NCBI RefSeq assembly: GCF_000226095.1
Contig: NC_016472.1
Span: 9,300,001-9,364,000, forward strand
Direction: 5' to 3'
Source: Thermothelomyces thermophilus ATCC 42464
Lineage: Eukaryota > Ascomycota > Sordariomycetes > Sordariales > Chaetomiaceae
DNA: 64,000 nucleotides
Shown: positions 44,581 to 55,123 of the stretch, in pieces
Position numbering within the stretch: position 1 is the stretch's first letter
Layout of the letters: every line of letters begins with the position of its first letter
Notes under the pieces: generated by a model
The model's database searches: none
What the model was told of the DNA's origin: nothing
The model's input: only the letters and a program-made list of their open reading frames with translations
Made by a program: the position numbers and the translations under genes

Positions 44581-47346
44581 TCACTGCTGAGCACCACCAG
44601 CCTCGTCAACCTCGGCCTTCGGCGGAGCGTCGGCATCCGTCATCTCCTCGTCCTTCGTAGCGCCGTCACCATTGGCAGCGTCACCACCATTGGCAGCGCC
44701 ACCACCATTGGCGGCTTCTTGTTCAGCCTTCTCGGCCTCGGCCGCCTTGCGGGCCGCCTCCTCCTCGGCCGCCTTCTTTGCCCTCTCGGCCTCAAGCTTG
44801 GCCTGGAGCGCTTGGCGCTCGGCTTCGACCTTCTCGAAGTGACGCTGCACGACGGGGCCAGCCAGAGCACGGATCTCATCCATCTTGGCGATGTAGACGG
44901 CCTTGGTGGTGTCGTCGCCCTCGTCGTAGAGCCAGTCCTGTGACTACAGTTAGCGTTGTGCCTTATCGTAAGCGGGAGCGCTCATCGCTCAGAAGAAGCA
45001 TACCTCAGTAGCCGTGAGCTTCTCACGGATCTTCTCCTTCTCCTCCTCGCTGGCAAACTCGGCATACTGGTCGTCCAGCTTGTTGCGGAGGTCGTAGATG
45101 TACGTCTCAAGCTCGTTCTTCTTCTCTTCCGTGTCGGCCACCAGCTTGTCTTCCATCGCCATGGCGGCTTCCTTCTCGGTGGCGGCGTGCTTGGCCGACG
45201 GCTCGAGGGACTGCGTCGCGCTGACGATCGGCAGCTCGCCCTTGCGGACTTGCTTCTTGACCTTGCGTGTCTTCGGCTTCTCCTCCTTGTTGTCCGTGTC
45301 CATGGCCTTTTGCGAGGATTCAGTGGTTAGCTCAGCTCTTGGTTCTTCGGCATCCGTCGTAGCGGCCTCGGATCCGCCCGATGGAGGAGTCTCGGTCTTG
45401 CGACGTTTCGAGTCCCTCTGGATCGTATCCTCTGACGCACCAGCGCCCACCTGCTCCGAGGCCACCGATGAGGGGTTGTTTCCAGGATGCATAAGAATAC
45501 TCACATCGCCGTCCTTCTTTTCGCTAGCTTCCTCCTTGATCTCCTCTTCCACCTCCTGATCTTCGACGTAGTAGCCGCTCTCGACGTTCAGGACACCGTG
45601 GATGTTGACGCGGGCCTTGAGTTTGCAGATCATGAAATCCTCGGGGCCTTCGCCCGCCTTGACTCCCTTGACGGAGAAGCGGCCGATGAAGGGAGGAACC
45701 TTGCCCGGTAGGCTCTCGGGATTGGTGTACCTAGCCTCCAAGTCGAATGGCTGCTTGCGGTAGAAGGTAAGGATCTTGGTCGAGGGCATCACATTGCCCT
45801 TGTTGAAGACAACGAGGCTGGTGTCCTCGTCGGGGATATCGGCATCCTTCTCCCAGGCGAACTCGATCGGGTAGTTGATGATGTCCTGGACGGCAAAGTC
45901 GCGGACCCTGAAGATGGGGGAGAGGATGGCGCAGCTGAAAGCGCAACCACGGGCAATGGCCTCGTCCTGGTTCAGCGTGAAGGAGAGGTTCTTGCCGAAG
46001 AAGTTCTGGATGCGCTCCTTGATGGCCGGCACGCGGCTACCGCCGCCGACCACCTCGATGATGTCGATGTCCTCCTTGCTCAGCTTGGTCTCGGCAAGAG
46101 CTTGCTCCAGGACGGTGTCGATGCGGTTGAGCAGAGGCTCGACCATAGCCTCGAACTCCTGCCGCGTGATCATGGCACGGACATCGATATCGTTCATGAG
46201 CGACTCGATGTTCATGGGCGCCTGCTGGTTGGCAGAGAGCACCTTCTTGAGCTTCTCGGCGGCGGCGTAGACGCGGGACAGGGCCTTGGGGTTGCTGTAG
46301 ATGTCGATCTTGTACTTGCCGAGGAACTCCTTCTGCAGGTGCTCGACAATGGCGCGATCGAAGTCGCGGCCGCCGAGGTGGCGATCATAAGCGTGGCCCT
46401 TGACGGCGAGCTCGCCCTTCTTGAACTCGACGATGGAGCAGCTGTAGTCGCTGTAGCCAACGTCGACGAAAGCAACCCGGCGCGGCTTCTCGTCGGGGCC
46501 GGGCAGGTCGAGCTTGGTGATGCCGTAGCCGAGAGCGGCGGCAGTTGTGTCGTTAATAAGGCGAAGGAGCTTCAGTCCGGCAATTTCGGCGGCGTCAATG
46601 AGGGCGCGGCGCTGGGCATCGGTGAACCAGGCGGGCACGCTCATGACCAGGTCCGACACGGGGAGCTTGACCTCGGCGGCGGTCGTCTGCTTGATCTTGG
46701 TGAGGAACATGGCAACGAGCTGTGTTGCCGTGAACTGCTCCTTCTTGCCGAGATACGTGACCTCGGCGCCGACCTGGCCATTGATATCGACCAGGGGCGC
46801 CGAAATGTACTTTTGCTCGATCTGGATATCGGGATCGTTGAGCGAGCGTCCGACGAGGCGCTTTAGGCAGCCGACGGTGTTCTTGAGGTTGGAGATCTCC
46901 TGGGTCTTTGCGGCCTCGCCGAGGTAGCGGCACTTGGGGCCGAAGCCGACGAGCGATCTGTCGCCCGAGGTTAGACGCCGGCTCCAGGCTCCAGGACGAG
47001 ACGGGCGGTGTGTGACACTTACGGAGTTGCCCGGTTGGAAACCTCATTGGTAATCTGCAAACAGAGCCTGTCAGTGCTGTGTACTGCTTGTCTTGGTCGC
47101 TATCCCCATCTGGCTCTGGCGCATAGCTCGATATTTTATAAGGGGCCCGGGCGGTGGCGGCAGAGACGAGGAACTTTTACGTACCACATCGACACCCCGA
47201 TTCCTCGCGACGGCGATGACAGTGTTGAGGGAACCGAAATCGACACCTGCAGCGCATTTGCATGTCAGCGTCTTGTTCTTGCGGCGCGCAAAGGGTATGG
47301 CCGGGCAGGTGGGGAAGGGAAATCGCAACTTACCGACGACACTCAT
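44581..47346 (-). CDS. hsp88: Hsp110/Hsp88-type chaperone (Hsp70 superfamily, SSE1-like)
   Basis: Exons 47346-47334, 47246-47185, 47054-47023, 46957-45505, 45306-45004 and 44937-44581 give about 739 residues. Hsp110 proteins are nucleotide exchange factors for Hsp70 and hold unfolded clients. The ATPase domain is clear: VDFGSLNTVIAVARNRGVDV, RATPSLVGFGPKCRYLGE, INDTTAAALGYGI, and VEVVGGGSR-like IIEVVGGGSRVPAIKERIQ. The substrate domain has GNVMPSTKILTFYRKQPFDL; Hsp110 features include the extended acidic/Lys loop TRKVKKQVRKGELPI and DWLYDEGDDTTKAVY near the end. Intron 4 (45504-45307, 198 nt, donor GTGAGT, branch GCTAAC, acceptor AAAG) is stop-free and 3n long; I splice it because KDGD then joins AMDTDNKEEKPKTRKVKKQ, like Neurospora Hsp88. 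If retained it adds 66 Ser/Thr-rich residues. The first three exons are tiny (13, 62, 32 nt). Confidence 0.92.
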
Positions 47347-49113
47347 GTTGGGCGGGAAGTGAGGGGCACTAAAAGAAGCAACACTTCGTGTAAACAAATG
47401 AACCGTCGGACGAGCGAACCGGATATCGTCAATCACGGCTTTGTTTATGGAAAAGCGCTTACCAGCTCAGTGAAGTGTCGGGAAGGTATGCGATTGAAGG
47501 TTAAGGGTCTGCGCAGATGCAGCGTCTGGCAGTCGGTCTATCGGGTGCAGAGAAGGGGAACCTGGAAATCCTGTATCGACAAAGCAGCAAGTCCAGTTGG
47601 CAGGCAGAAAAAGGAAAAAAAAAAAATCAGACCTTCAAAGGAGCCCGATTCTGCTGGCGAACCAAGGGCGGGTTTCCCCTCCATGGGGCCTTATGGGGGG
47701 GCAGCCGCTAGCCCCGCACCGGGGCGTCGGCGCCTAAGCCAAGAGTTGGCGGAACCCGGAAGAAGATTCGAGATTGGCTCAGAAGGGCAGGGCAGGCGCT
47801 ACCTCACAACGAGAGGATCTAATATTACAAGAGATTCCTCGCGGTATGTACAATATTCATCCATCTTATCCAATCAGAAATGCTTTAGAAATGTGATTAA
47901 ATCTCAGTCCCGGTAAAGTGGTCTTGTGATTGGGAATTGATGTTGTCCATCCCCGATGCTGCCTGACATCGACCTGCTCCTACACTACCAAGCGAGGGTC
48001 TGAGCGATAACCATCGCCCGATAACCTTATCACGTATTGCACGCCTCGCGTGCACCTATCACCCCACCTCGAAGGCACTTTGCCGCAGCCAGCAAGAGCA
48101 CACACTGCTGACATTTGCCAAGCCACCGCCCCTCCGCACTTTTTCGCATTTGAGTGCCCCGCCATGCTCTCTACTCATGCCTTATGTATGGTGTACTGTA
48201 TGTATGTCTCTGTCTTGGGACACTCTGAATTACGCTCGAGAGGGGAAGTCACTATTACTCTCGCCACGAGACGGAAAAACCAGGCATATCGTCACTAGCC
48301 GGTCGCCGCCTTAATGGATGCCCAACCGGAAACCGAAACGCGGACTCCCGGAGAATTCGGACCAACGAAGCAAACGAAACCATAGCTAGCGGTTTGATGG
48401 TTTTTTCTTTTTCTTCAGATGCAATGCCCAATTGCACCATATTCAACCTCTTTGTCATGCCCAGACCCAACGGACCCACGGGCGTTGGATCCCTAGTACG
48501 TAATAAACTGGTGGCCAAGAAGGTTCGTAGGACTCCAGGACTTCGCTTTGACAAGCACTGCGCTGTGAATCCATGACTTTATTACTCGGAAGTTCCGTGA
48601 AGGTGCCAGGTATGTATATCTGGTCGCTAATAAGGCTTGTGCCCTATCCAAGATGGTGCGATCTGCGCCACAATATCCCGTGTGAACGAGGCAAACAACG
48701 ACGCGGCAGGGAGCCGAGAGCGTGTATGTTCTGTTTCTCTTCAAGCTGGATCCCTACGTGCATGCGTGCAGGCTTGCATAGCGTCTCGCAGGGCGCAGTA
48801 ATAACAAAAACAGGACTGCAGGATGCGTCCCGGTGAAAGTGCAGGTCAAGATATGGACGTATACGAAGGTACTGTTCATGCAAACATGTGTACAAACATA
48901 CATACAGCCACATTGCCCTCCTCGACATATCATGTGCCATATGGTGACATCTCCTCAGTCTAAAGGGCACTTTTTGAAATCAACGCCACCGACGCGCCTT
49001 TTAATGTCGAAACCGAGAGCAATGGAGTACATCCGAACCATTTGGAAGAGACGAACAACAAAGAGCAGCCCATAGACAATCTAGTATCCAAAACCCCTGT
49101 TGAACGACTACCG
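47347..49113. other. Intergenic chitin synthase / Hsp88
   Basis: A 1.77-kb spacer between two minus-strand genes: the Hsp88 promoter and the chitin synthase 3' end. A heat-shock-element candidate is at 47752-47774. No gene is visible. Confidence 0.5.
47752..47774 (-). promoter_or_regulatory. Candidate heat shock element of hsp88
   Basis: GAA at 47752, 47759 and 47762 is followed by GAA-ga-TTC-ga-GAT (47762-47774), that is, two perfect inverted nGAAn units and an imperfect third. It lies about 410 bp upstream of the Hsp88 start codon. Hsf1 binding is inferred from the family pattern. Confidence 0.45.
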
Positions 49114-49656
49114 CTACCTCGCCGTCTTCCCAGATCTGTCTCTTGACGACGAGGCGCCGCCATTAGGTCCCGGCTCCCGGGTCGGAGATGTCCCCATTGC
49201 CGCCTCTAGGTCGTCTGCCGTGGTTGGTCGCGTCCAGCTCGCCCTTCCCAGTGGGCTCCTCCCAGACCTCGCCCCGGCGGTCTGAGGCGGCTGCGGAGGA
49301 GAGTGGGGAGAAGGAGGATGAGGGACAAGAGGCCGCCTCCCACCCTCAGCAGCAACACTCCCGTCCAGCAAGCTGACCTCTCCTCGCGGTTGTTGCTGTT
49401 GCTGTTGCTGTTGTTGTTGCTGCTGCTGCGGCCGCTGCCGGTTCCCGCCGTCATCGTCCCCCACCTCGACCACGTAGCCGCGCTCCTGTTGCCGCCGCCG
49501 CCGCTGCCGCTGCGACAGTCTCCTCCATACGCGCGACTCGCGCATGGCGAGAAGCTGCCGGACCTGACTCGCCTGCGCGAGCTCGTACTTGCGCCGGTCC
49601 TCCTCTCCCATGATGCTCTCGACGGTTTGGGGCATGTACACCGCCACATCCTTGCC

Positions 49657-49706
<50 letters not shown>

Positions 49707-52027
49707 CGTCCCCGTGCGGTCCCGAGAGACCACTGTCGAACGAATATCTAGAGTCCTCGTTGTTGTGAATGTTTCTGTAGTTACTACTGCTGCTAAAATA
49801 GTTCCTGCCGGTCTCAGCCTCGTTTAGGGAGATGAAGCGGTTGTAGTTGGTGTTAGTGTCCGTGATGGGCGAGGCGCTGCTCTCGAAGAAGGAAGGGGTG
49901 GCGAGGGTGAAGACGGAGTCGTCCGGGTGGTGGTACCACCCGGATGCGGTGCGCTCGGGCGCCGCAAAGCGGCCGTCGACTTGGTCAGGAGGGAGGAGGA
50001 GGGCGCCGCCGGTGCTGGCGCCGGTGTCGATGCCGGTGATGGTGCCAGATCTCCGGGTACTCCTGCTTCGCTTGTTCCTCCCGGTATCCTGCTTATCCTC
50101 GTCCTCGTCTAGGTCGCCGTCGGTGTGGGCGCCTTGGGCGCCTTGGGCGGCGAGCTCGGCCTCTGCGCGCTTTTGGGCTGCGGGTATGAAAGACTCGGGC
50201 ACGATGTTGAGGTCGTCGCCGGTCTGCTCGGCTTTTTCGATGGCCTGTTGAGCGGTGGTGTTCGCATCGGCCGCGGCTGCGTCGGCGCGCGGGCCGCCCC
50301 ATGTGCGCTGGCCGGCCGTGAAGATGCCATAGACCATGTAATACCAGTTGAAGAAGGGATTGAGGACGAACATCATGGGATAGAGCCAGATCTTGAAACG
50401 GCGGAGCTTGGCGCCAAAGTATATCATCAGCAGCCAGTTCAGGCCGAGCGAGATGGCGATGAAGCCGACTGGTAGCTCGTTGACCTTCTTGGACGTGGTC
50501 AACAGCGCCAGAACCATGATGAAGAAGAGCAGGGCGGTGGTGCGGATGGTGTTTTGCATGAACCGGACGAGGACCAAGATTGGATACCGCCTCCACAGCC
50601 GCCAATCGGTCAACATGCAAACCTCGTTGGTGATGAAGCCCAGGAACCACCTGCGGCGCTGCTTGATCAGCGACCGCACCGTCTGGACGGCCTCGGTCTT
50701 GCAAAAGGCGGACGTGCACATCTGGATCTGATACCGCTTTTTGGCGCCGATCATGAACAGATGGGTCAGCCAGCGGTCCTCGCCCAGGTGGTTCTTTGCA
50801 AAGTCGAAGAGGTCCTCGCACTGCTCAGTCTTGTCGGCAAAGTAATACTTGGCCATGCGCCGAAAGGCCGAGAAGCGGAGCATCGTCAGGGCGCCCGGAA
50901 GGCAGGTGACGGCGCCGCAGCCGGACTCGACCGTCCGTTCAAAGAGCTGGCCGTGGACGTACTCCATATCCTGGAGGAGGGTGATGAGGCTGTGTTTCCT
51001 CGTGGTTGATGTGATGACACCCGTCATGGCCAGCATATCCCGCCGGTTGCCCGGGCTCAGCTCCATATCGTAGACAAAGTTCTGCAGGCAGACCCTGTCG
51101 AGGATGCAGTCCGAGTCGATGAAGAGGATGAAGAGGTTGTCATTCCTCTTGAGGTACTTCTCATAGACCTTGTCGATGAGCTTGAAGGTCATCTTTTGGC
51201 AATGCCGCTTCCCGCCATGGGGAAACCTCGAGACGGTGATGCGGGCGGCCTTGTACGTCACGTCAATACTCTTGGGGTACGACTCGAGCGTCAGCGGGAC
51301 ACCGAGCTTCTCGATGGTGTTGAGATACAGCTCGTCCACCTGGTCTCCGTCAAAGGAGAGGAAGACGTGGATACAGGAAGGCGGATAGTCGCAGTCGACA
51401 ACGGAATTGATGGCGGTGATCAGGACGTCCGGCTCCTCCTTGTAGCAAGGCATCACGATAACGACCTTGGGAGCGGATACCTCGTCAAGGACCTGCTTAA
51501 TGCGCTTCGTTCTCCCGAGCTGATGCGTGACGATCTGGTAGACGCAGAACAACCAGGGGATTGTCAGGAGACCGGCAAAACTCCAGAAAGCGAACCACTG
51601 GAGGAACGTGACCATGGCTGGGGGCCAGAAGCGGGCGATGACGCTCGGAAGTGGCAGCGTCACGACCATAATGGGGAGGAAGATGAACCTTTGTTCGACA
51701 CACATGTCAGCTGCCTGTTGAACGCTGATCAAGCTTTGGGGGCGGCCGCGGAATACCTGAGCAGCGTAAAAGCGACTCCAACAAGGACTGCCAGGACCCG
51801 AACGGTCCAGTGCTCGGCTTTGACAAATACCTTCCACAAACAGTAGAGGAAGGCGGCTATCCAGAGGACCCATTCGAGGAAGGCAGCAAGCATAATTATG
51901 CCTACGATGGAGGTGTACACGATCTGCCGACAGCTTCAGTCTCTCCCGCTCTGCGGCCCTGCGCATGAGATATGTCACGACTCACGTCCTTGATCGGCCA
52001 TGTTTCTTCCACACCATCCGCCGCCAT
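49114..52027 (-). CDS. Chitin synthase, probably class VI (no myosin head)
   Basis: Three exons (52027-51986, 51923-51757, 51688-49114) give about 927 residues. The enzyme polymerises UDP-GlcNAc into wall chitin at the plasma membrane. N-terminal membrane helices come first (SIVGIIMLAAFLEWVLWIAA, VLAVLVGVAFTLL), then family 2 glycosyltransferase motifs: VIVMPCYKEEPDVLITAINS, FIDSDCILD, LPGALTMLRFSAF, HLGEDRWLTHL and QRRRW (about 413-417). C-terminal helices follow (ALLFFIMVLALL, GFIAISLGLNWLLMIYFGA). The chitin synthase core without a myosin domain and the sequence TNEVCMLTDWRLWRRYPILV suggest class VI; the class call is from memory. The last 350 residues are disordered with Asn-Gly repeats and a poly-Gln run. 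Intron 2 has a CTGAC branch. Confidence 0.88.
49388..49430 (-). repeat. Poly-Gln coding repeat in chitin synthase
   Basis: CAA/CAG-type triplets on the coding strand encode a run of about 13 Gln in the disordered tail. Mixed codons suggest selection on the protein or an old expansion. Confidence 0.75.
49652..49708 (-). repeat. Hexamer repeat encoding Asn-Gly in chitin synthase
   Basis: Eight or so copies of GGCAAC (GTTGCC on the plus strand) encode alternating Gly-Asn in the tail. Purity of the copies suggests a young, length-variable repeat. Confidence 0.8.
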
Positions 52028-52529
52028 TCTGAAGAAGAGCGATCGAAAAAAGTGAAGAGGCGAAAACGATGGTATGAGCCGCTCAAACGGCAGACGGCGT
52101 CAGGGAGACAGGAGTGATGATAAAGAAGGACAACGACAGCCGAGAAGTCACGCCGTGATCCATACGAGAAAACTGAGCTGCGTTGGCGCGTGGGAAGCTG
52201 CAACGAAGCGGTTGACGGGTAGGTGCACAAGCGAACGGCTACCCTGCAGCGCCGGCGGCCAGTCAATCTCTAGTCCCCTGGTTCCCAGGAGAGCGAACCT
52301 CCTCGTATCAGAGAAAATATTTCCGGCGAGGGCCGTGTTTTCTATTTCAGGAAACCAGCGGGCTCGCACCCAGAGTGTGCGACCGCAGCCTTGCCCAGCC
52401 CAGCGAACATGGAACAGAGAGATGAGCAGGTGAGGAAAACGGGGAAGCTGTCAGTAAGGGGACAGCAGAGAATAACCGCCTCTCTCGCATGACACAGCAA
52501 ACCGCGACCTCACCGATCTGACCCAAGAT

Positions 52530-52560
<31 letters not shown>
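52530..52560. repeat. (CCAGAA)5 tandem repeat
   Basis: Five adjacent copies of CCAGAA, about 510 bp upstream of the chitin synthase ATG. It may be simple slippage. Confidence 0.85.
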
Positions 52561-54017
52561 GTGGACTGGAGAGCGCTGATCATTCAAGCCGACATCGACG
52601 AACACGCCATCAACCGGCCAGCCCCAACCAGTAGTCGTGCCATGTAACCGTATACTCGCAGCATACGGGCTACGAGCTCAGGTGGGCCTGGCAGGCCGAG
52701 CCGTCAATAGTGTATAATATCTGTAAATGAAGAGACACTTTAGCCGGTTCCCTCTTGGTGCACCCAACAATGATGTGCTGCGGATTTCGCCATCTCGCAA
52801 GAGCCGCGTCAAATGGCCGAGGTAGCATTTTAACTGCGCAGTTAATGCTGTGTAGCAACCCGGATGCGCATCTGCGCCCTGACCTCTGGGCCTGGACGCT
52901 CCAAGTATGCGCTGAAAAGAACCACGTCGGGCCAACCACGCCGCCAGGCTGGGCCCGGATCGACAGACGCGTGTTGGTGGCGCGAGATCGAGGCTAGGTA
53001 AGTTCGGCAAATTTTGTTACGGTTCGCAAGGGCTTAGGTTGACGGTCGAGAATACCGGGCATGTAGTCGTTGCGCTGACAAATGTCTGCTTTCCCGAGCG
53101 AAGGGAACGGGTTGAACCTCACAGAGCGTTGACTAAGAACAACTCTGATAATCGTTTCCGGGTCAAGCAAGGGGGATAAGGTCTGAACCTCGCACGAACT
53201 CGTAGACATCGGAAAGAGAAGACAATAGGAGGAAAAATTTATATAGAGAAAAACAATTATATAAAGACATGAGCACTCTCTCGGGCTCTGCAGAAGAGGA
53301 AGCGAGCAAGATGTTTGAAAGGCGCCTAGACTCGTTAACTTCAACAAGGCGATGGCACCAGCAACGCAATGAGAGCATGCAACAATAGCTGACAGCGAAC
53401 CTAGAAGAGAAAAAAAGAAAAAAGGAGCAAAAAAAAAGAGGAAACAATTGGTCCGGGAACTAAGATTCCATCGGCTGGCCCCGAAGTGGCAGCGTATGCA
53501 GCAGGCGAGATGACGAGCTGAGCGCATCTGAGAGTGGATTGGAGACTCGAAGACATCGAACCTTCCCGCGGCGTTGCCTCCCTATTGGCACGTCGGAAAG
53601 GAGGACCGGCGGAAGGAACCGAGCGAACAAGGAAAAAAAAAAGGGTGTGTATTCCCGGAACCATTGCAGCACAGAGCAGAGCTTGTGCGAAACGAAACAG
53701 GACATGGCCTGGCGCCAGTACATACGTCGTACGTACAAGCGTACCGACGAAACCGAAATTTGCAATGAGAACCATGAAGAAACAATATAAAACAACCACG
53801 AGACAAAGTAACATCATCTGCCGAGCGCGCTAGACCTGGCCACTCGGAGCCGCAGAGACGGAAGGAGGCTGCTGGAACCTTGCTTGCCTTGGTGGGCGGG
53901 AGGGCAGCCACAAGCAGGCGCGGCAGATCTGCCGCCGGGCCGGGTGCGGGTGTGGGGTCTCTCCCCTGGGACAATGTGACATCAGGTCACCAACAGCCGT
54001 TGCGTTCACGAAGAGGT

Positions 54018-54053
54018 ATATGTATGTACATACAGTACAGTACATACATACAG
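54018..54053. repeat. GTAC/ATAC alternating palindromic repeat
   Basis: Overlapping units such as GTATGTACATAC and CAGTACAGTACATAC. Similar sequence recurs at 4636-4668 and 60575-60604, always between genes. Confidence 0.6.
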
Positions 54054-55123
54054 ACTGTTTTCCCCAAACGAACTTTTCCAGACTAGTCTAGTAGTAGTAT
54101 GAAATGAAAATTCGTCATCGCTTTGCGGGATATAACCTTTACACTACATGCCCACACTGGGAATCACGTGGCCGCTAAGACGGGGAGCGGTTTATCGGAT
54201 CGGTCATGGGGAGCAGGTTCGAAGCTTCCCGTTGCCTTCTTCGGGGGGCCTCGAGCTATCCTGCTTTTCATACATTGTACCCTTGAATGTCTACGTGTAT
54301 CACCTCCGTTCCGCCGGCAAGTTCAGCCCGGCCGACTTTACCAACATTGAACATGGTCACACGGCATCCGATCGTGTAGACTGGACGCTATCATACACTG
54401 AACACGGGAGCCCCAAAGGTCGTGTAAAATTCTGCAATCTGTTGTGTATCGCACACGCTATGGTCGTCTTGCCTAGCCTGATAGCCACTCGCTTTGGGTA
54501 GAAAAAAAACCCGTCTGCGAGCAGACTTATCGAGCGCGTCTCTTCAGGGAATCTACCCGTTCCGGGGACCGCGGGTCCTTCACTCGCAGGCTGTCATCAC
54601 GCAATCGCTAGGTCAAGGAGGACCGGGCTGGTAGGAGCTAGCAGCCCACAGACAAATCTGACCTCCGCCCGCTAGACAATTGCGTCCGGATGCTGGATGC
54701 GTCGTCAGTGGCATTCACCAAACAACGCCCACCGCCTCCCCAGCTACTAGTATGATGGTGACCTGACTTGGTGACTGACGAGTCTCGGCAGGTTCAGCAG
54801 ACGCCAGATAGGTCGAGTGTCTGTCTTCTTCTGCGGCCGAGAAGCCCGCATTCCTGGCAGCCAACATGATCTTCCCTGAAGGGAGCTGGAGTGCGCCGGT
54901 TGGAGTTGCCCGATAGCTTAAGTGCTTGCCACCGTCGAAAGTCATAGGGTTTGAGATTCTTTGCGGTCCGGTTCAAGTCCTATTACGCACCGCACACGCG
55001 GCTTTTTGTCAGAAAAAGCTCGTGGTGATTGAGGGGCTTCTCCGGGTGTAGAGTGTTCTGGGGAACTGTCCTCGACGTCTGCCCAGAGCAGAATCCCTTC
55101 ATCGAGGTGCTAGTCAATGCTAG

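Larger units (their letters stand above)
52028..55123. other. Long gene-free region upstream of chitin synthase
   Basis: No supportable gene in 3.1 kb. Frames of up to 177 codons around 53000-53970 have no domain-like character and overlap on several frames. I see a CCAGAA hexamer repeat (52530-52560), and GTAC-rich alternating sequence near 54018-54053. A stretch at 54970-54980 resembles a tRNA B box but does not fold. Confidence 0.55.

Noticed and set aside
52994-53970. Overlapping 100-180 codon frames upstream of chitin synthase
   Set aside because: Several frames on both strands overlap with no consistent codon preference, no domain and no splice partner.
54970-54980. GGTTCAAGTCC, resembling a tRNA B box
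   Set aside because: The flanking bases do not form a T-stem (only two of five pairs) and no acceptor stem or A box fits at the right distance.
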